Assembly (NCBI GenBank): GCA_051011415.1
Contig: JBPCTY010000039.1
Coordinates: 1 to 25,316 of the forward strand
Source: SZUA-442 sp051011415
Lineage (GTDB): Bacteria; Actinomycetota; Acidimicrobiia; Spongiisociales; UBA5794
Length of the DNA: 25,316 bases
Reading direction: 5' to 3'
How positions within the stretch are numbered: the first letter of the stretch is position 1; each line of letters opens with the position of its first letter. Of the stretch, positions 16,290 through 23,270 are shown piece by piece. The translations under genes and the position numbers were made by a program. Below the pieces are notes generated by a model, which was given only the letters and a program-made list of their open reading frames with translations, had not been told where the DNA came from and did no database searches.

Positions 16290-16307
16290 GCGGGTGAATA
16301 CACCCGC
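16290..16307 (+). promoter_or_regulatory. GC-rich hairpin in the long leader of the first binding-protein gene
   Basis: GCGGGTG (16290-16296) and CACCCGC (16301-16307) form a perfect 7-bp stem with a 4-nt loop, about 90 nt before the GTG start. If the promoter at 16218-16246 is right, the leader is roughly 140 nt long. It does not match a riboswitch I recognise. GAGGAGG (16384-16390) at the end of the leader is a strong ribosome binding site. Confidence 0.4.
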
Positions 16308-16395
16308 TGCGTAAGAGCACACGCTCGGATCGATTGGTGGGGTCACCAGGCCTGACAAGGGCCACTTCGCTTCGGGCACGAGCGAGGAGGCAGAT

Positions 16396-18192
16396 GTGAG
16401 TAAATCAGGAGACCGTGGCCGGGTTGCTATCCCGGTTTTTCTGATGGTCATGGCACTTGTTGCGGCGGCGTGTTCCTCAGGTGATGGGTCGAGTGATGAG
16501 GGAGACACAACGACGACGGCACAGGTCGAGTCGACGACGTCGACTGACGCCCCGGACTCGACGACGACCACGGAGCCAAAGACGGAGAAGCCGTACGGCG
16601 GCGAGGTAGTGGTGGCTGACGACCAGGAGCCTCCAACACTCAATCAGTTCATCCCGGGTGGTGACAATCTGATCGTGTCGCGCATTGGACAGGCGTACCT
16701 GTCGGGTGTGCAGGAGATCTCGGGATACGACCTTTCGCTCATCCCCGAGCTCGTGACCGAGCTACCCACTGTGGAAAACGGTGGCGTCATCGTGAATGAA
16801 GACGGAACGATGACCGTCCGCTACAACATCAGGGATGAAGCAACCTGGTCGGACGGACCAGCGATCACCGGCGAGGACTTCCAGTTCACGCTTGAAACGA
16901 TCATGGATCCCGACCTGCCGATCACGCGTTCGACGTATGAGGACATCATTGCGTCGGAGTTCACCGACAAGACTTTCAGTTACACGCTGGCATTGCCCAC
17001 GGCTCAGTACGAGCTGATCTTTGGGACCATCATCCCGAAGCATGCAGTCGAGGGCACCGACTTTGTGGCTGATTGGAACGACACGATGTGGCCGTCTGCA
17101 GGCCCATTCGTATTCACCGAATGGGCAAAGGGCGAGTTCATCCGTGTCGAGAGGAACGACAGCTACTGGAAGCGTGATGCTGAAACTGGGCAGCAGCTGC
17201 CGTATCTCGATGGCGTAACGTTCAAGTTCATCCCGGAGACGGAATCGATCATCAACGCCTTCAGGGCTCGCGAGATCGATGTGATCCAGCCTCCGCCATC
17301 CACGGACACCATTGAAACGCTCCAGGCGCTCGAACCAGAGGGCGCACGCGTCGAGGTGCTCAGCGGCCCGATCTGGGAACACTTGAACTACCAGTTCGGG
17401 CCAGGCCGGCTTGACCGAAACCCGACATCGTGCAACGAGAGCCTTTCAATGAGAAAGGCGATCGCACACACCGTCGATCGCAATGTGCTGACGGATGAGA
17501 TTCTCGCCGGCCAGGTCGAACCGATGGATTCCTACGTGTCTGCGTACAGCCCGAATCTGTCCAATGACAACTGGGCGGTGTACACGGCGGATCCGGCGGT
17601 AGCCGCATCGTTCTACGGCGATGCGATTTCAGAGACAGGCATCGAGTGTTCGGTCGTGTTCTCGACAACGTCGAACGGTGATGCTCGTGTGAAGATGTCT
17701 GAGTTGTTCGTCGGCATGTTTGAAAAGTCAAACATCCCGTATGAGAACCAGCTTGAGGACAGCCAGCTGTTCTTTGGGGAAACGCTCGACAATGGCAAGT
17801 GGGATCTTGGCGAATGGGCATGGCAGGGCTCGCCTGGACTGTCCGGTCTTGTAGCAGTCCATGATCTGTTCGACCCTGAGGCGCCGCCCCCAGAAGGCTC
17901 GAACTACTACCGCTGGGGTACCGAAGACAGCTCAGTGATCGACGAGGCGTCGCAGCGGTTCGCTGAGGTACGGGACGCCGTGAACGCAACGGTCGACGAG
18001 GCCGAGCTCGTGCAACTGTTCGCCGAGGCGGAGGCGATCCTCGCCGACAACCTCGTGATCCTTCCCTTGTACGCCCGGTTGTCGACAGCGGCCGTTTGGG
18101 AAGACGAGGTTGGTGGGTTCAAGCACAACCCGACACAAGCGACCGACACGTGGAACATCGAAGAGTGGTTCCGCACAGACCAGGCCGGCTAG
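16396..18192 (+). CDS. Peptide-type ABC transporter solute-binding lipoprotein, copy 1
   Basis: The 598-aa product is an extracytoplasmic binding protein of the SBP_bac_5 (OppA/DppA) family. It begins with a short signal peptide and a lipobox ending VAAACSS (lipidated Cys26). A Thr/Ser/Asp-rich linker (about 29-57) and the binding domain follow, with EPPTLNQF, the SITGEDFQFTL-like segment (AITGEDFQFTLETIMDPDLP), GPFVFTEWAKGEF, and NAFRAREIDVIQPP. GTG 16396 follows GAGGAGG at 5 nt. Copy 2 at 18876 is closely similar along its whole length. The family binds peptides, but nickel, opines or glycans are also known ligands, so the substrate is open. Confidence 0.92.
   Translation: MSKSGDRGRVAIPVFLMVMALVAAACSSGDGSSDEGDTTTTAQVESTTSTDAPDSTTTTEPKTEKPYGGEVVVADDQEPPTLNQFIPGGDNLIVSRIGQAYLSGVQEISGYDLSLIPELVTELPTVENGGVIVNEDGTMTVRYNIRDEATWSDGPAITGEDFQFTLETIMDPDLPITRSTYEDIIASEFTDKTFSYTLALPTAQYELIFGTIIPKHAVEGTDFVADWNDTMWPSAGPFVFTEWAKGEFIRVERNDSYWKRDAETGQQLPYLDGVTFKFIPETESIINAFRAREIDVIQPPPSTDTIETLQALEPEGARVEVLSGPIWEHLNYQFGPGRLDRNPTSCNESLSMRKAIAHTVDRNVLTDEILAGQVEPMDSYVSAYSPNLSNDNWAVYTADPAVAASFYGDAISETGIECSVVFSTTSNGDARVKMSELFVGMFEKSNIPYENQLEDSQLFFGETLDNGKWDLGEWAWQGSPGLSGLVAVHDLFDPEAPPPEGSNYYRWGTEDSSVIDEASQRFAEVRDAVNATVDEAELVQLFAEAEAILADNLVILPLYARLSTAAVWEDEVGGFKHNPTQATDTWNIEEWFRTDQAG
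17683..17714 (+). repeat. 32-nt stretch identical in both binding-protein genes (copy 1)
   Basis: These 32 bases, encoding ARVKMSELFVG, are identical at every position including third codon bases to 20172-20203, although nearby codons differ synonymously between the two genes. This may reflect local gene conversion. Confidence 0.75.
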
Positions 18193-18206
18193 GGGAGGAG
18201 TTGGGT

Positions 18207-18314
18207 GTGATCCGCTCACTGTGGAATGCATTGATCGGGTGGGGGCGGAGACGTCCCTACCCGGCTCCTCTTGACGACACCCCGATCACACGGAACGCGT
18301 ACTACGTCGGGTAG
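18207..18314 (+). CDS. Small ORF, 35 aa, unknown
   Basis: I do not recognise this product. A GTG at 18207 stands 6 nt after a strong Shine-Dalgarno, GGGGAGGAG (18192-18200), 14 nt after the stop of the binding-protein gene. The 35 codons encode a start MIRSLWNALIGWGRRR, a Pro-rich middle (PYPAPLDDTP) and an end AYYVG. The amphipathic N-terminal helix followed by an Arg cluster could lie on the membrane. There is no cleavable signal. The good ribosome binding site and tight spacing favour a translated gene; lack of a recognised family is the main doubt. Confidence 0.5.
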   Translation: MIRSLWNALIGWGRRRPYPAPLDDTPITRNAYYVG

Positions 18315-18501
18315 GTCCAAGGACGGTGGTGCAGCCACCCAACCTTCGACGCGGACATCCCATCTGAAGGGGCAGACCGAATCCGGAGGAGAAAAAGGGA
18401 CAGGTCGGTTTGGCGGGCCTGATGTGTCGCAGATGTCATACGGCGCACGGTATTGCGGCCGGTGCGAGTCAGGATGCTGCGCTGAGGAGGTCCGTAAGTA
18501 G

Positions 18502-18530
18502 TTGCGGTAGTACTGACTGCTCGCCATACT
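18502..18530 (+). promoter_or_regulatory. Putative secG promoter
   Basis: TTGCGG (18502-18507), 17 nt, then CATACT (18525-18530), similar in form to TTGCAG-17-GATACT before the first binding-protein gene. Transcription would begin near 18537, giving a leader of about 50 nt. Confidence 0.4.
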
Positions 18531-18540
18531 TCCGCTCATC

Positions 18541-18563
18541 GGACCCGTCTCGTACGCGGGTCC
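18541..18563 (+). promoter_or_regulatory. Hairpin in the secG leader
   Basis: GGACCCG (18541-18547) and CGGGTCC (18557-18563) form a perfect 7-bp stem with a 9-nt loop, just downstream of the predicted transcription start and 23 nt before the secG start. There is no T-run, so it is not an ordinary terminator; it could affect mRNA stability or translation. Confidence 0.4.
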
Positions 18564-18586
18564 TCGTGCGAGAAAGGGTTCGTACA

Positions 18587-18823
18587 TTGCTGGATGGGAT
18601 CGTTTCAGTTCTCCATCTACTCATCTGTTTGGCGCTGATCTTCCTTGTGCTGCTCCACGCTGGTCGTGGCGGCGGGATGGGTGACATGTTCGGCGGCGGG
18701 ATGAGTACGGGGAACGTCGGTGGCTCGACTGTGGTCGAGCGCAACCTGGACCGCCTCACGGTGGTCCTTTCGATCGCGTTCGCCATTTCCACGTTCTGGT
18801 TGACGTGGTTGCTGGCGTCCTGA
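18587..18823 (+). CDS. secG: Preprotein translocase subunit SecG
   Basis: SecG is the small accessory subunit of the SecYEG channel in the inner membrane. The 78-aa product has two membrane helices (about 5-24 and 58-77) around the family loop HAGRGGGMGDMFGGG, ending with a Leu-rich helix. TTG 18587 is chosen because GAAAGGG (18572-18578) lies 8 nt upstream and the length then matches the family; the frame is open upstream to TTG 18410, which would add an unrelated 59-residue extension. In many Actinobacteria secG follows tpiA; here it is between the two binding-protein genes. No terminator separates it from copy 2 of the binding protein 52 nt downstream, so the two are probably co-transcribed. 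Confidence 0.88.
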   Translation: MLDGIVSVLHLLICLALIFLVLLHAGRGGGMGDMFGGGMSTGNVGGSTVVERNLDRLTVVLSIAFAISTFWLTWLLAS

Positions 18824-18875
18824 CCTAGCCGGCCAGGAGCAAAGTGCGCACCCGGCGCTATCAAGGAGGCAAATT

Positions 18876-20675
18876 TTGAATCGATTGTGGCGAAGCCGCA
18901 GTGTCGCGTTCATGGTACTTCTTCTCGCTTTCGCCCTTGTGGCGGCAGCCTGTTCGTCAGATGACGGCGGAGAAGAGACTGAAGAAACCACGACGACCGC
19001 AGCGGAAACAGAAGAAACCACAACTACAACGGAGGCTGCGGAAGAGACAACCACCACCACCGAACCAAAGGTCGAAAGGGCCTATGGCGGTGAGGCGATT
19101 GTCGCTGACGACCAAGAGCCCCCAACGCTGAACAGCTTTGTGCCTGGCGGTGACAACTTCATCGTTACGATTATTGGCCAAGGCTACGCAACAGGTGTCC
19201 AGGAAATTGACGGGTTCACACTCGAATTGATTCCTGAGCTTGTCACCGAGCTCCCAACCACCGCAAACGGTGGCGTGGTGCTCAATGACGACGGCACAAT
19301 GACTGTGAAGTACGAAATTCGTGATGCGGCCGTCTGGGAAGACGGAACGTCAATCACGGGTGAGGACTTCCAGTTCACGCTCGACACCATCATGGATCCG
19401 GATCTTCCGATCGACAAGACGTTCTACGAGGACATCGTGTCGACAGAGGTTGGAGACAGGACGTTCGAGTACACGGTGGCAGCACCGACTGTTCTCTACG
19501 AGCTGTACTTCGGCGAGATCCTCCCGAAGGCCTCTGTTGAGGGTTCGGACTTTGTTGCTGACTGGAATGACACGCGTTGGCTATCCAACGGGCCGTTCAT
19601 CTTCAGTGAGTGGGCAAAGGGTGAGTTCGTGAAGCTCGTCCGCAATGACAACTACTGGAAGACCGATGAAGAGACCGGGCAGCAGTTGCCTTATCTCGAC
19701 AGCGTGACCTTCAAGTTCATCCCTGAGACTGAGTCGATCATCAATGCCTTCAAGGCACGTGAGATTGACGTAATCCAGCCTCCACCGAACACCGAAACAA
19801 TCGAAACACTGCAAGCGCTCGAATCTGAGGGTGCACGTGTTGAGGTTCTCTCCGGTCCGGTGTGGGAGCACGCAAACTTCCAGTTTGGTCCAGGCCGCCT
19901 CGAGCGGAACGAGAACAGCTGTAACGAGTTGTACGAGATGCGTCTTGCGATCGCTCAGACGATCGACAAGCAGATCCTGACCGACGAGATTCTCGCCGGA
20001 CAGGTCGAGCCGCTCACGTCATACGTTGATGCGTTCTCTCCAACCCTCTCACAGGGTGCTTGGAACCAGTACACGGTTGACAACGCTGCAGCAGCAGCGT
20101 CCTACGGCGAAGCCGTAGCCGCCGCCGGCAAGACGTGCTCTGTCGTCTTCTCCACAACGTCGAACAATGACGCTCGTGTGAAGATGTCTGAGTTGTTCGT
20201 CGGTATGTTCGAGAAGTCGGGCATCCCGTACGAGAACCAGCTTGAGGACAGCCAGCTGTTCTTCGGTGAGACGCTTGACAACGGTAAGTGGGACCTTGGT
20301 GAGTGGGCATGGGTCGGGTCACCTGGCCTGTCTGGTCTCATCAGCATCCACGATGTCTGGGATCCGGAGGCACCGCCACCGGACGGCTCCAACTACTACC
20401 GTTGGGGTACCGAGGATTCCTCGGTCATCGATGACGCCACGGCTCGGTTCGCCGCAGTCCGTGATGAGATGAACGCCACGGTTGACAACGCTGAACTCGT
20501 CACTCTCATTGAAGAGGCCGAGAACATCCTCGCTGACAACCTGGTGATCTTCCCGCTGTATGCCCGTCTTGTGACGGCCGCAGTGTGGGAGGACGAGATT
20601 GGTGGCTTTAAGCACAATCCGACCAACGCAAGCCACACGTGGAACATCGAGAACTGGTACCGCACCGACATCTAA
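18876..20675 (+). CDS. Peptide-type ABC transporter solute-binding lipoprotein, copy 2
   Basis: The 599-aa product is a close paralogue of the protein encoded at 16396, colinear with it except in the linker. It has a signal peptide and the lipobox VAAACSS with Cys26 at the same position. The linker here is made of repeated EETTTT-type units (about 33-64). The SBP_bac_5 core has EPPTLNSF, SITGEDFQFTLDTIMDPDLP, GPFIFSEWAKGEF and NAFKAREIDVIQPP. TTG 18876 follows AAGGAGG (18863-18869) at 6 nt. A strong terminator lies downstream, so the gene is separated from the permease genes and can be expressed at a different level, as is common for binding proteins. Ligand unknown. Confidence 0.92.
   Translation: MNRLWRSRSVAFMVLLLAFALVAAACSSDDGGEETEETTTTAAETEETTTTTEAAEETTTTTEPKVERAYGGEAIVADDQEPPTLNSFVPGGDNFIVTIIGQGYATGVQEIDGFTLELIPELVTELPTTANGGVVLNDDGTMTVKYEIRDAAVWEDGTSITGEDFQFTLDTIMDPDLPIDKTFYEDIVSTEVGDRTFEYTVAAPTVLYELYFGEILPKASVEGSDFVADWNDTRWLSNGPFIFSEWAKGEFVKLVRNDNYWKTDEETGQQLPYLDSVTFKFIPETESIINAFKAREIDVIQPPPNTETIETLQALESEGARVEVLSGPVWEHANFQFGPGRLERNENSCNELYEMRLAIAQTIDKQILTDEILAGQVEPLTSYVDAFSPTLSQGAWNQYTVDNAAAAASYGEAVAAAGKTCSVVFSTTSNNDARVKMSELFVGMFEKSGIPYENQLEDSQLFFGETLDNGKWDLGEWAWVGSPGLSGLISIHDVWDPEAPPPDGSNYYRWGTEDSSVIDDATARFAAVRDEMNATVDNAELVTLIEEAENILADNLVIFPLYARLVTAAVWEDEIGGFKHNPTNASHTWNIENWYRTDI
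20172..20203 (+). repeat. 32-nt stretch identical in both binding-protein genes (copy 2)
   Basis: Identical to 17683-17714; see that entry. Confidence 0.75.
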
Positions 20676-20712
20676 GTCGAGGCGATATCAGATTCCTGAT
20701 GGAATCGTGATG

Positions 20713-20740
20713 AAAGGGAGCCCCTCCGGGGGCTCCCTTT
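20713..20740 (+). terminator. Intrinsic terminator after the second binding-protein gene
   Basis: AAAGGGAGCCCC (20713-20724) and GGGGCTCCCTTT (20729-20740) form a perfect 12-bp stem with a 4-nt loop, followed by CTCTTT. It is the clearest terminator in the window and starts 37 nt after the stop codon. Confidence 0.9.
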
Positions 20741-20760
20741 CTCTTTGCGTCACACCACCG

Positions 20761-20789
20761 TTGACCGCGGACGTCGAAGTAGTTAAGGT
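20761..20789 (+). promoter_or_regulatory. Promoter of the first oppB-type gene
   Basis: TTGACC (20761-20766), exactly 17 nt, then TAAGGT (20784-20789), directly after the terminator. This is the best -35/-10 pair in the window. Transcription would begin near 20796, leaving about 20 nt of leader with GGAGG (20807-20811) before GTG 20816. Confidence 0.7.
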
Positions 20790-20798
20790 GCCTTAACT
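20781..20798. promoter_or_regulatory. 18-bp palindrome over the -10 of the oppB1 promoter (candidate operator)
   Basis: AGTTAAGG (20781-20788) and CCTTAACT (20791-20798) are perfect 8-bp arms around a TG centre. The palindrome covers the whole -10 and the predicted transcription start, the classical position for a repressor site. The regulator is unknown; no regulator gene lies in the transporter block. Confidence 0.6.
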
Positions 20799-20815
20799 GT
20801 TGCGCCGGAGGCACC

Positions 20816-21967
20816 GTGCTCGCATACATCACCCGCCGTCTCGTCTACGGCATCGTCACCCTGCTCGCGTTGAGCGTGATCGTGTTCTCGCTCCTCCAAA
20901 TGTCGGGCGGAGGGCCACTCGACCGGCTGAAGCTCAACCCGCGGATGCAGCCGCTCATTGCACAACTCACGGAGCAGTGGGGACTGGATCAGCCGGTGTG
21001 GAGGCAGTACCTGACATGGCTCGAGAACTATGTGACCATCGATCGATTGGCCCTCGAGAACGTGGCACCAGTGTTTGCGATTGGGATCGCGATCGTTGCT
21101 ACCGCAGCCATCTTGAGGTTTGCTACAGATCGATGGCGCCCTGTCGCGATGCTTGGCATCTGGACGCTTGCGCTGTGGATCGCCGTAGCCAACACAGACA
21201 TCGCGTTCAACTGGGGCATCTCGTTCCAAGGCGGGGGAGCTGTGTGGGACCTGGTGTTCTCCAGAGTTGGAGCAACGTTCCGTCTCGGATTTGCTGCACT
21301 CATTCTCTCTCTCTTGATCGGTATCCCGCTTGGCATCTATCAGGCGATTCGGCAGTACTCATTCTTCGACCAGCTCGGCACGATTGGAGCATTCATCGCC
21401 TTCTCGTTGCCGATCTTCATCGTCGGGATTGGCCTCCAGATCATCTTTGCGCTCTACCTCGAGCAGTGGACGGGCGTGAAAGTCTTCTACGTCACCGGGA
21501 TGAATGACCCCGGATACTCCGACATGACGACCTGGCAGCGGCTGGTCGACACCCTCCAACATCTTGCATTGCCCGCAATCTCGATCGCATTGATCAGCCT
21601 TGCTGGGTATGCGCGCTTCCAGCGTGCGTCGATGCTTGAGGTCCTGCACTCTGATTATCTACGAACGGCGAAGGCGAAGGGTCTTCCTCGGAGCAAGGTG
21701 ATTGTGAAGCATGCGCTTCGAAACGCCATGATCCCGATCGTGACGCTTGTGTCGTTGAACATTGCATTCATGATTGGGGGAGCGATCATCACCGAGTCGA
21801 TCTTTGGTTGGCCAGGTGTTGGCCGGTTGTACATCACAGCCATTCAGACGATTGACTATCCGGTCGTTATGGCGATTGTGATGGTGATCGGCATCGGCAT
21901 TGTGATCATGAACATCATCGCCGACATCCTCTACGGGGTTCTTGACCCACGCGTTCGTTACGAGTGA
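20816..21967 (+). CDS. Peptide-type ABC transporter permease, OppB/DppB family, copy 1 (with extra membrane helices)
   Basis: The 383-aa product is an OppB-type inner-membrane permease. It begins MLAYITRRLVYGIVTLLALSV (the family TM1), shows RVGATFRLGFAALILSLLIGIPLG and YSFFDQLGTIGAFIAFSLPIF, and has the EAA loop that contacts the ATPase at YLRTAKAKGLPRSKVIVKHALRN (281-303). The end is LYGVLDPRVRYE. The usual length is about 310-340. The excess is at residues about 80-130, where two additional hydrophobic segments (83-101 and 108-126) are inserted in the first periplasmic loop, between QYLTWLENYV and the FNWGISF that normally follows closely. GTG 20816 follows GGAGG at 4 nt. Close paralogue of the gene at 22119. 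Confidence 0.92.
   Translation: MLAYITRRLVYGIVTLLALSVIVFSLLQMSGGGPLDRLKLNPRMQPLIAQLTEQWGLDQPVWRQYLTWLENYVTIDRLALENVAPVFAIGIAIVATAAILRFATDRWRPVAMLGIWTLALWIAVANTDIAFNWGISFQGGGAVWDLVFSRVGATFRLGFAALILSLLIGIPLGIYQAIRQYSFFDQLGTIGAFIAFSLPIFIVGIGLQIIFALYLEQWTGVKVFYVTGMNDPGYSDMTTWQRLVDTLQHLALPAISIALISLAGYARFQRASMLEVLHSDYLRTAKAKGLPRSKVIVKHALRNAMIPIVTLVSLNIAFMIGGAIITESIFGWPGVGRLYITAIQTIDYPVVMAIVMVIGIGIVIMNIIADILYGVLDPRVRYE
21593..21636 (+). repeat. 44-nt stretch identical in both oppB-type genes (copy 1)
   Basis: Identical to 22896-22939. It encodes ISLAGYARFQRASML just before the EAA loop. The identity includes all third codon positions, while the 5' ends of the two genes code for identical peptides with many synonymous differences. 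Confidence 0.8.
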
Positions 21968-22081
21968 TCGAAGTCAGCGTCGGTCTACTGGTGGTCAGCG
22001 CTGGGCAGCTGATCGTTCCAGCCACGGATAGAGGCTCCACATTCATGGCTCGTTTGGATAACCGTGACGCCGATCACCGGC

Positions 22082-22087
22082 TATAGT
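22082..22087 (+). promoter_or_regulatory. Possible -10 (TATAGT) for the second oppB-type gene
   Basis: TATAGT lies in the 151-nt gap between the two oppB-type genes, about 37 nt before TTG 22119. No -35 at proper spacing is convincing (TTGGAT at 22054-22059 is 22 nt away). GGAGG (22107-22111) follows. No terminator is visible after copy 1, so read-through is also likely. Confidence 0.35.
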
Positions 22088-22118
22088 TGCGTCACCCCTT
22101 GCAGCCGGAGGCACCCGC

Positions 22119-23270
22119 TTGCTCGCATACATCACACGTCGGTTGGTATACGGGATAGTCACTCTGTTGGCACTGAGCGTGATTGTGTTCACACTCCTCT
22201 ACAACTCCGGTGGTGGTCCGTTGGATCGGCTGAAGCTGAATCCACGTATGCAGCCATTCATCCAGCAGCTGACCGAAGCTTGGGGTCTTGACCAACCAGG
22301 TTGGAAGCAGTACCTCACCTGGTTGAAGAACTATGTAACACCGCAAGAGATCTCACTGCAGAATGTGATCCCCATCGTCGCGATCGGTGGCGCCGTCCTT
22401 GCGACTTACCTTCTCGTGCGTTTTGTGAAGACGCAATGGCGTGGTGCCTACATCCTTGGCATCTGGAGCCTTGCGATCTTCATCGCCGTCCGAAACATGA
22501 CAATCCGGTTCAACTGGGGAATTTCGTTCCAGGGCGCAGGAGATGTGTGGGACCTGGTCTTCTCACGAGTCGGGGCAACCTTCAGGCTCGGATTCACCGC
22601 TCTTGCGATTGCACTGATCATCGGTATCCCGCTCGGGATCTACCAGGCGATTCGGCAGTACTCGTTCTTTGACCAGCTCGGCACCATTGGTGCGTTTCTT
22701 GCGTTCTCTACTCCCATCTTCATCATCGGCGTCGGACTCCAGATCATCCTGGCGCTGTATCTCGAGCGGTGGACGGGGGTGAAGGTGTTCTACGTGACCG
22801 GTATGAACGATCCTGGCTACTCCGAAATGTCCACGGTTGAGCGAATAGTGGACACCTTCCAACACCTTGCTTTACCGGCTATCTCGATCGCGCTCATCAG
22901 CCTTGCTGGGTATGCGCGCTTCCAGCGTGCGTCGATGCTCGAGGTGCTGCATTCGGACTATCTCAGGACGGCCAAGGCGAAGGGTCTTCCGCGGAGCAAG
23001 GTCATCGTGAAGCATGCGCTTCGGAATGCGATGATCCCGATTGTGACGCTGGTCTCGCTCGACATCGCTTTCATGATCGGTGGAGCGATCATCACCGAGT
23101 CCATCTTCGGTTGGCCCGGTGTTGGAAGGCTGTACATCAACGCGATCGGGACGATCGACTATCCGGTCGTTATGGCAATTGTGATGGTGATCGGTATCGG
23201 AATCGTGATTATGAATATCGTTGCTGACATCCTCTATGGGGTGATGGACCCGAGAGTCCGCTATGACTGA
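22119..23270 (+). CDS. Peptide-type ABC transporter permease, OppB/DppB family, copy 2 (with extra membrane helices)
   Basis: The 383-aa product has the same length as copy 1, an identical first 24 residues, and the same EAA loop (YLRTAKAKGLPRSKVIVKHALRN). The segment with the two extra hydrophobic helices (about 80-128) is present in both but is the most divergent part, keeping hydrophobicity rather than sequence. TTG 22119 follows GGAGG (22107-22111) at 7 nt; the GCCGGAGGCACC context is shared with copy 1, so the duplication reached upstream of the coding region. The stop overlaps the oppC-type start by 8 nt (ATGACTGA), tying this copy to the OppC partner by translational coupling. Confidence 0.92.
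   Translation: MLAYITRRLVYGIVTLLALSVIVFTLLYNSGGGPLDRLKLNPRMQPFIQQLTEAWGLDQPGWKQYLTWLKNYVTPQEISLQNVIPIVAIGGAVLATYLLVRFVKTQWRGAYILGIWSLAIFIAVRNMTIRFNWGISFQGAGDVWDLVFSRVGATFRLGFTALAIALIIGIPLGIYQAIRQYSFFDQLGTIGAFLAFSTPIFIIGVGLQIILALYLERWTGVKVFYVTGMNDPGYSEMSTVERIVDTFQHLALPAISIALISLAGYARFQRASMLEVLHSDYLRTAKAKGLPRSKVIVKHALRNAMIPIVTLVSLDIAFMIGGAIITESIFGWPGVGRLYINAIGTIDYPVVMAIVMVIGIGIVIMNIVADILYGVMDPRVRYD
22896..22939 (+). repeat. 44-nt stretch identical in both oppB-type genes (copy 2)
   Basis: Identical to 21593-21636; see that entry. Confidence 0.8.

Larger units (their letters stand above)
18315..18586 (+). other. 272-nt stretch before secG without a convincing gene
   Basis: This stretch holds a small stem (GGTGG / CCACC, 18325-18339) after the small ORF, a purine-rich GGAGGAG (18385-18391) with no start codon at the right distance, then a promoter-like pair and a hairpin before secG (listed separately). 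Open frames run through it (one continuous with secG from TTG 18410), but they lack a good ribosome binding site and resemble nothing I know. A non-coding RNA is possible but no known class was recognised. Confidence 0.4.

Noticed and set aside
18433..18501. Tiny Cys-rich ORF (four cysteines near the end) upstream of secG
   Set aside because: No ribosome binding site, very short, overlaps the likely secG promoter; Cys codons are common by chance in such GC-rich out-of-frame text.
18410..18586. In-frame upstream extension of secG from TTG 18410, containing CRRCH, a heme-binding-like CxxCH motif
   Set aside because: The extension is Arg/Ser-rich, has only a weak ribosome binding site, and does not resemble SecG, whose normal length is reached from TTG 18587 with GAAAGGG 8 nt upstream.
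20781..20798. Interpretation of the palindrome as an IdeR/DtxR iron box
   Set aside because: There is some likeness in TTA/TAA arms, but the match to the 19-bp consensus is poor and no iron-related gene is present; the regulator is left open.
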